This document shows positions 6,527-9,638 of a stretch of 9,638 nt of DNA, in pieces (positions within the stretch are counted from its first letter, which is position 1; every line of letters begins with the position of its first letter). The DNA comes from a bacterium UBA4637 (GTDB lineage Bacteria > Bacteroidota > Bacteroidia > Bacteroidales > Bacteroidaceae): positions 17,478 through 27,115 of the forward strand of contig DHMR01000079.1 of assembly GCA_002405875.1 (NCBI GenBank), written 5' to 3'. A program made the translations under genes and the position numbers. The notes under the pieces were generated by a model. It was given only the letters and a program-made list of their open reading frames with translations. It was not told the origin of the DNA and did no database searches.

Positions 6527-7357
6527 TTAATACGGATATTTGTAATTAATGGTGAGATAGCACTTCGCTCCCTTCGGCGAGAGATAGTTCTCCAGTTGCA
6601 AGGCGGCATAACTACCGTTCTTGAGTCGGAGGATGAACACATGGTTGTTCATGCTGAACGAAGGTGGCATCGGCGGGATCTCCATGGAGAGCCATGACGA
6701 TAGCACCTTGTTGATTTCGATGCCCTGCGAAGGCACATAGCACATCAGCATCTGGTCCTGACTGTCCCACACCTCGTTTTCCGACCATTCGTCTTCTGTA
6801 AACTTCATGTTCTTGAAGGCATCGCTGCTTTCAGGCAGTTCCTCCATCGAAGTATAAGTCGTCTCCAGCACCGCTCCGCCATTCGTTCTCACGTTGTTGC
6901 GATGCACGGCGAAAGTCCATTTCTCAGGTTCAGTCTGATCTGCCGTAGGAGTGAAATAAGAGAAACTATTCTTCTTGACCCCTTCGCCAAAGACATCAAA
7001 CCAGTACATATACTGTCCAGCCTTCTTGCCTTGCGTGGCTGCTGTATGCCCAGCCTCCGTATCATCCTTATCGCCAGTGGCAGTCATCGGAATGGGATAA
7101 GCTTGGAACTCAGTCTGTGCTTTCAACAGTCCGTCCTCATCGTCCTCCATGGTAAGCCAATGCAACTCATCGAGATCCACGTAATACCAGTCCGCCCAAC
7201 TTGTGGCGTCTATCACGAGCTGTCCCTTGGCAGGCACGATAGGCTCAGGCTTGTCGTATATATCGTCAAAAAGGCCGTTGCAGGCAGTGAGCATCATCAA
7301 GCCCACACCCGCAACGGTCATTTTGAGATGATTCCTTTTCATCAAATGTATCATCAA
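6527..7357 (-). CDS. hmuY: HmuY-family haem-binding lipoprotein
   Basis: The 276-residue product begins with a lipoprotein signal ending in the lipobox LTAC (Cys26), so it should be lipid-anchored, probably on the outer membrane. Family marks are WTFAVHRNNVRTNGGAVLE (147-165), matching the WDMALHRYDVR...GGAVF core of HmuY, and the C-terminal half from W223, where a stretch ending HVFILRLKNGSYAALQ aligns with HmuY's VFFVRGADGNIAKVQ, then a final NYKYPY like HmuY's YTYPVK. HmuY takes haem from host proteins and passes it to HmuR. The position of HmuY His166 is occupied by a hydrophobic residue here, with Met226 and Met230 nearby; Met203 and Met205 lie in the region of His134. A methionine-ligated haem site, as reported for Bacteroides, Tannerella and Prevotella homologues, is therefore plausible. 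Translation may start at M1 or at M6 (7342), which gives a more typical signal length. It lies 50 bp after the calycin-like gene. Confidence 0.85.
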   Translation of the reverse strand: MMIHLMKRNHLKMTVAGVGLMMLTACNGLFDDIYDKPEPIVPAKGQLVIDATSWADWYYVDLDELHWLTMEDDEDGLLKAQTEFQAYPIPMTATGDKDDTEAGHTAATQGKKAGQYMYWFDVFGEGVKKNSFSYFTPTADQTEPEKWTFAVHRNNVRTNGGAVLETTYTSMEELPESSDAFKNMKFTEDEWSENEVWDSQDQMLMCYVPSQGIEINKVLSSWLSMEIPPMPPSFSMNNHVFILRLKNGSYAALQLENYLSPKGAKCYLTINYKYPY

Positions 7358-7407
7358 GTATTCAAAGTTTTTATCAAAATATTCTCGTATGATTATTCCG
7401 GAAGAAT

Positions 7408-8433
7408 TTATTTCTTCAAGTATTTCTTGCCGTTGACAATGACCACACCCTTGTAGTTCTCATCGACCTGCAGCCCATTGAGGTTGTACATCTTACCGTC
7501 GTTCTTCTGCAAGTTGTCCGCCTTCATGCCTTCCTTCACAGAAGAGATGCCATTGGTTACATTCTTGAACGAAGAGCTGATAGGGAAAGGCATCGCACCC
7601 ATTTGGAAGTTGTTGACGATGTCGGTCACACTGTTGCCACTGTACTTCACGAGGATATTGTTGTCCTTCTCGGGATTAAACTCATAGTCTTTATCCATGT
7701 TCGTTTTTCCATTCATCACAGCTGTGAAATGGAAAGTCAGACCATCATCCTTATAGTCACGATAGTAACCACCCTTGGTCTCATCATAGGTCAAGCCCTT
7801 CACGGTATAGGTACCGAGCGTCAAGTTGCCCATCACGGTTCCAGTGAGTTGGTAGGAAGGAATCTCCACATCCATCTTCTCCACGTCGCCATCCTTATAT
7901 TTACGCACCAGATAAGTTACACCAGCATTTTCGTAATTATAAGCTCCGCCCACGGACACATTGATGGCGTTGGTCACCGCCTTCACATAAAAGGCATCCA
8001 CGGTGTAAGTCAAGTCGAAAGGCATCGCCCCATACTTGAAAATAGCCTTGAGCGACATCTTGTTGTCCGCCATGCTGTAAGTACCCGAGAGCGAAGAGCC
8101 TGTGACGATCTTCTCATTACCATCCACAGTAACCTTTGCACTGAAGGTCTGGTCAGCGAACACTACCGCATGAGTGGCAGCGTCCATGCTGAACTTCACG
8201 CCTTCGACCGTGAAAGAAGGAATGGTAGCCATACCTTTCATCTCAGGGAAAGTGATGTTGCCAGAAGCCATGTCACTATTCATTACAAACTGGATGGTAT
8301 CGCTGGAATTGTCATTTTTCGTTGACAACACTTGGATATGAGACGCACCCGCAAACTTCATGGCACCATGCATCTGTGCCATCATATTCGTTGCCATCAG
8401 AGAGGCAAACAAAAAAGTAAAGATTTTCTTCAT
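7408..8433 (-). CDS. Secreted protein with two calycin-like domains
   Basis: With ATG 8433 the product has 341 residues and a clean signal peptide (MKKIFTFLFASLMATNMMAQ, cut after residue 20). The open frame runs up to 8490, but that extension crosses the promoter and is rejected. The mature part is two similar beta-rich units (about 21-150 and 155-290), each closing with the same motif: KYGAMPFDLTY (133-143) and QMGAMPFPISS (277-287). This is the pattern of Bacteroidota 'calycin-like domain' proteins, whose lipocalin-like barrels often bind small hydrophobic ligands. The tail (about 295-341, MYNLNG...YKGVVIVNGKKYLKK) is a short C-terminal module seen on many secreted Prevotella proteins. The first unit is rich in methionine. 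Its place before the HmuY- and HmuR-like genes suggests a role in haem or porphyrin handling, but this is inference from context. The molecular function is unknown. Confidence 0.75.
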   Translation of the reverse strand: MKKIFTFLFASLMATNMMAQMHGAMKFAGASHIQVLSTKNDNSSDTIQFVMNSDMASGNITFPEMKGMATIPSFTVEGVKFSMDAATHAVVFADQTFSAKVTVDGNEKIVTGSSLSGTYSMADNKMSLKAIFKYGAMPFDLTYTVDAFYVKAVTNAINVSVGGAYNYENAGVTYLVRKYKDGDVEKMDVEIPSYQLTGTVMGNLTLGTYTVKGLTYDETKGGYYRDYKDDGLTFHFTAVMNGKTNMDKDYEFNPEKDNNILVKYSGNSVTDIVNNFQMGAMPFPISSSFKNVTNGISSVKEGMKADNLQKNDGKMYNLNGLQVDENYKGVVIVNGKKYLKK

Positions 8434-8459
8434 AAATATCATTTTTTCATTTCGGGCTG

Positions 8460-8490
8460 CAAAGGTACTGAGTTTCCGCCAAATACGCAA
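8460..8490 (-). promoter_or_regulatory. Promoter of the calycin-like/hmuY/hmuR genes
   Basis: Read on the minus strand, TTG (8490-8488) and TACCTTTG (8467-8460) are separated by 20 bases, a good match to the Bacteroidota -33/-7 promoter. The start point would be near 8454, leaving a leader of about 20 nt before ATG 8433. The palindromic operator lies directly upstream and touches the -33 element. No comparable promoter is seen before the HmuY-like gene, so the three downstream genes probably share this one. Confidence 0.75.
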
Positions 8491-8534
8491 TACTTAAAAA
8501 TAGGTATTCCGCCCAATACCTATTTTTAGGTATC
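8489..8534. promoter_or_regulatory. Nested palindromic operator: two 20-bp dyads
   Basis: Site 1 (8489-8508) reads AATACTTA-AAAA-TAGGTATT and site 2 (8515-8534) reads AATACCTA-TTTT-TAGGTATC. Each is an 8-4-8 dyad with one half-site mismatch, their centres are 26 bp apart, and CCGCCC separates them. The two sites are also inverted copies of each other (18 of 20 positions), so 8489-8534 forms one large dyad with a perfect 13-bp core stem (8496-8508 with 8515-8527). The position, abutting the -33 element, suits an activator or a dimeric repressor. An alternative reading is a terminator for the upstream membrane-protein gene, because the minus-strand stem ends in TTTTTAA; its stem is AT-rich. The regulator is unknown. 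Confidence 0.65.
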
Positions 8535-8584
8535 AGACGGAATATCAAACATTTACTAGCCTTCATGCGGCAAGCATTCTTATC

Positions 8585-9478
8585 TTATTTCTCGACATCC
8601 TTGCCTTCCGTATCTTTCCCTGAATAAAACCAGAAGCCAACTATCAGAGCCATGAACACCACGAGAATGCTCACCATTTCCACGACATGATGTCCAGGGT
8701 CAACCCATATTTCCTTGAAGAATCCATTGCGAGCAGCCACCTCCACAGCAGTCCAGAACACGATGATGGTCGCCAAAGCCATGCGGAGGTTTCGCCCCCA
8801 ACTCTTGATGCGCAACTCCTTCTTGAACATCAAAGCCGAACCTATCAGGCAGAAGATAGCCACGCCATAAGTCACAGGATGCTTGTCGCCCAAGAACACA
8901 GGGTCGTAGCAGAACATCAGCACCAAGTATAATCCCCACATCATGATGTTCCACTCCATGAAGGTGACGATGGCAGGATGATGAGCCATCGGACGAAGTT
9001 CCACCCTGTCCTTCACGCCACAATGGTTCTGAATCCAACGGATGAAGTCGCAGCCTGTGCGAGTGCAGAACACATACATCACGATGAACATCATCCACAT
9101 ACCGAAGCTGGCAGGCATGAGGAGGTATTCCAGACGCGAGCCATAAATCGCCTTATAGTCGATAGGCGCACCATATCGTTGGGCATAGTAGGCGAAGAGG
9201 AACTCCACCCACCCCGTCCAGAAGAGCAAGGCACCCGTCATTCCAAAGCAAGTCTGCTTGGTGTCGCCCTTCACGAAGACACCGCAGATGGTGACGACCA
9301 AGCCCACGAAGCCCATGGCGAAAGCCGAGTAATGCAACACGGTAGGTTCCAAAAGGTGCTCCATGATAATCATGAGCGCATGCCCCAAAGGCATCAACAG
9401 CAAGATGATGAGAATCGACCCTATCGTCTTGCCCCAATATAAATTTTTCATTTCCATTTTCTGACTTTTCATTTTCAT
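8585..9478 (-). CDS. Eight-helix membrane protein of unknown function
   Basis: I do not recognise the family. The 297-residue product has about eight hydrophobic helices (roughly 19-39, 51-70, 79-98, 118-138, 171-191, 202-218, 232-250, 264-285), with a polar linker of about 30 residues in the middle and a charged C-terminal tail. Acidic and histidine residues lie in or next to helices: H33, H41, E92, E118, E175, E246, H263, H264 and E267. The segment LLFWTGWVEF in helix 3 resembles IIVFWTAVEV in helix 7, which suggests two four-helix halves from an internal duplication. Buried His and Glu could bind a metal, haem or protons. The gene precedes the haem-uptake genes, has its own promoter, and that promoter closely copies the one of the calycin-like gene, so joint regulation with haem uptake is likely. 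ATG 9478 is the first of several in-frame starts and suits the promoter position. Confidence 0.75.
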   Translation of the reverse strand: MKMKSQKMEMKNLYWGKTIGSILIILLLMPLGHALMIIMEHLLEPTVLHYSAFAMGFVGLVVTICGVFVKGDTKQTCFGMTGALLFWTGWVEFLFAYYAQRYGAPIDYKAIYGSRLEYLLMPASFGMWMMFIVMYVFCTRTGCDFIRWIQNHCGVKDRVELRPMAHHPAIVTFMEWNIMMWGLYLVLMFCYDPVFLGDKHPVTYGVAIFCLIGSALMFKKELRIKSWGRNLRMALATIIVFWTAVEVAARNGFFKEIWVDPGHHVVEMVSILVVFMALIVGFWFYSGKDTEGKDVEK

Positions 9479-9509
9479 ATTCTAAATAACAGTTCTACAA
9501 ATTGGGCTG

Positions 9510-9540
9510 CAAAGGTACTATTATTTAGACAAATGCGCAA
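9510..9540 (-). promoter_or_regulatory. Promoter of the eight-helix membrane protein gene, with operator half-site
   Basis: On the minus strand TTG (9540-9538) and TACCTTTG (9517-9510) are spaced by 20 bases, exactly as at the calycin promoter, giving a start point near 9504 and a leader of about 25 nt. The half-site AATACCTA (9539-9546) overlaps the -33 element in the same register as site 1 of the palindromic operator, but its partner half is absent (TGATGAAA instead of TAGGTATT). Confidence 0.75.
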
Positions 9541-9638
9541 TACCTAAAAATGATGAAAACAATTATTGCTCATATTGGGTTGCAAAGGAATAAAGAACAA
9601 CGGAAACATCGCCGATGACTTCATTTTGGAGAAACAAA

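Noticed and set aside
8434..8490. N-terminal extension of the calycin-like protein to 8490
   Set aside because: The extension crosses the -7 and -33 elements and would put 19 residues before an otherwise perfect signal peptide.
8565..8577. ATGC-GGCAA-GCAT dyad just after the eight-helix protein gene
   Set aside because: A 4-bp stem without flanking pairing is expected by chance.
9575..9590. Third promoter-like copy (TGGGTTGCAAAGGAAT, minus strand)
   Set aside because: It resembles the other two -7 regions, but reads TTCCTTTG instead of TAnnTTTG and has no TTG at the 20-base spacing.

Overview
The window looks like chromosomal DNA of a Bacteroidota bacterium, most probably Prevotella/Segatella or a close relative. 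The grounds are the Bacteroidota-type -7 promoter element (TAnnTTTG) upstream of three genes, weak or absent Shine-Dalgarno sequences, an HmuY-family lipoprotein beside a TonB-dependent receptor, and a secreted protein with the 'YNLNG...YKG..I.NGKK' tail common in Prevotella. Genus is an inference; no rRNA or tRNA lies in the window.

Left part, plus strand (1-4527). The window opens in the last 45 codons of a probable nitrilase-superfamily amidohydrolase. An intergenic hairpin of dispersed-repeat type follows, then an AEC-family (auxin efflux carrier type) membrane transporter that ends at a very strong intrinsic terminator. A -7 promoter element sits directly after that terminator. It precedes a leader with three perfect 15-bp tandem repeats and a 559-aa outer-membrane beta-barrel protein with a degenerate TonB-plug-like N-terminus. 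Next comes an NhaC-family Na+/H+ antiporter, whose last codons form one arm of a perfect 20-bp inverted repeat that serves as a shared convergent terminator.

Right part, minus strand (9478-4553). Four genes are read leftward: an eight-helix membrane protein of unknown function, a secreted protein with two calycin-like (lipocalin-fold) domains, an HmuY-type haem-binding lipoprotein, and an HmuR-type TonB-dependent haem receptor. The HmuY and HmuR stop and start codons abut (TAAATG). The likely job is haem/haemin capture at the cell surface by the lipoprotein and import across the outer membrane by the receptor; the calycin-like and eight-helix proteins are candidate accessory parts. No inner-membrane transporter or HmuS-like chelatase is present, because the receptor gene is followed at once by the shared terminator.

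The most interesting signals are regulatory and ligand-related. The membrane-protein gene and the calycin gene have near-duplicate promoters (39 of 48 positions identical) with the same AATAC(C/T)TA half-site against the -33 element. At the calycin promoter this half-site expands into a nested palindrome: two 20-bp dyads that together form a 46-bp dyad. In both the HmuY-like and HmuR-like proteins, positions where the Porphyromonas gingivalis proteins use histidine to bind haem appear to carry other residues with methionines at or near them.
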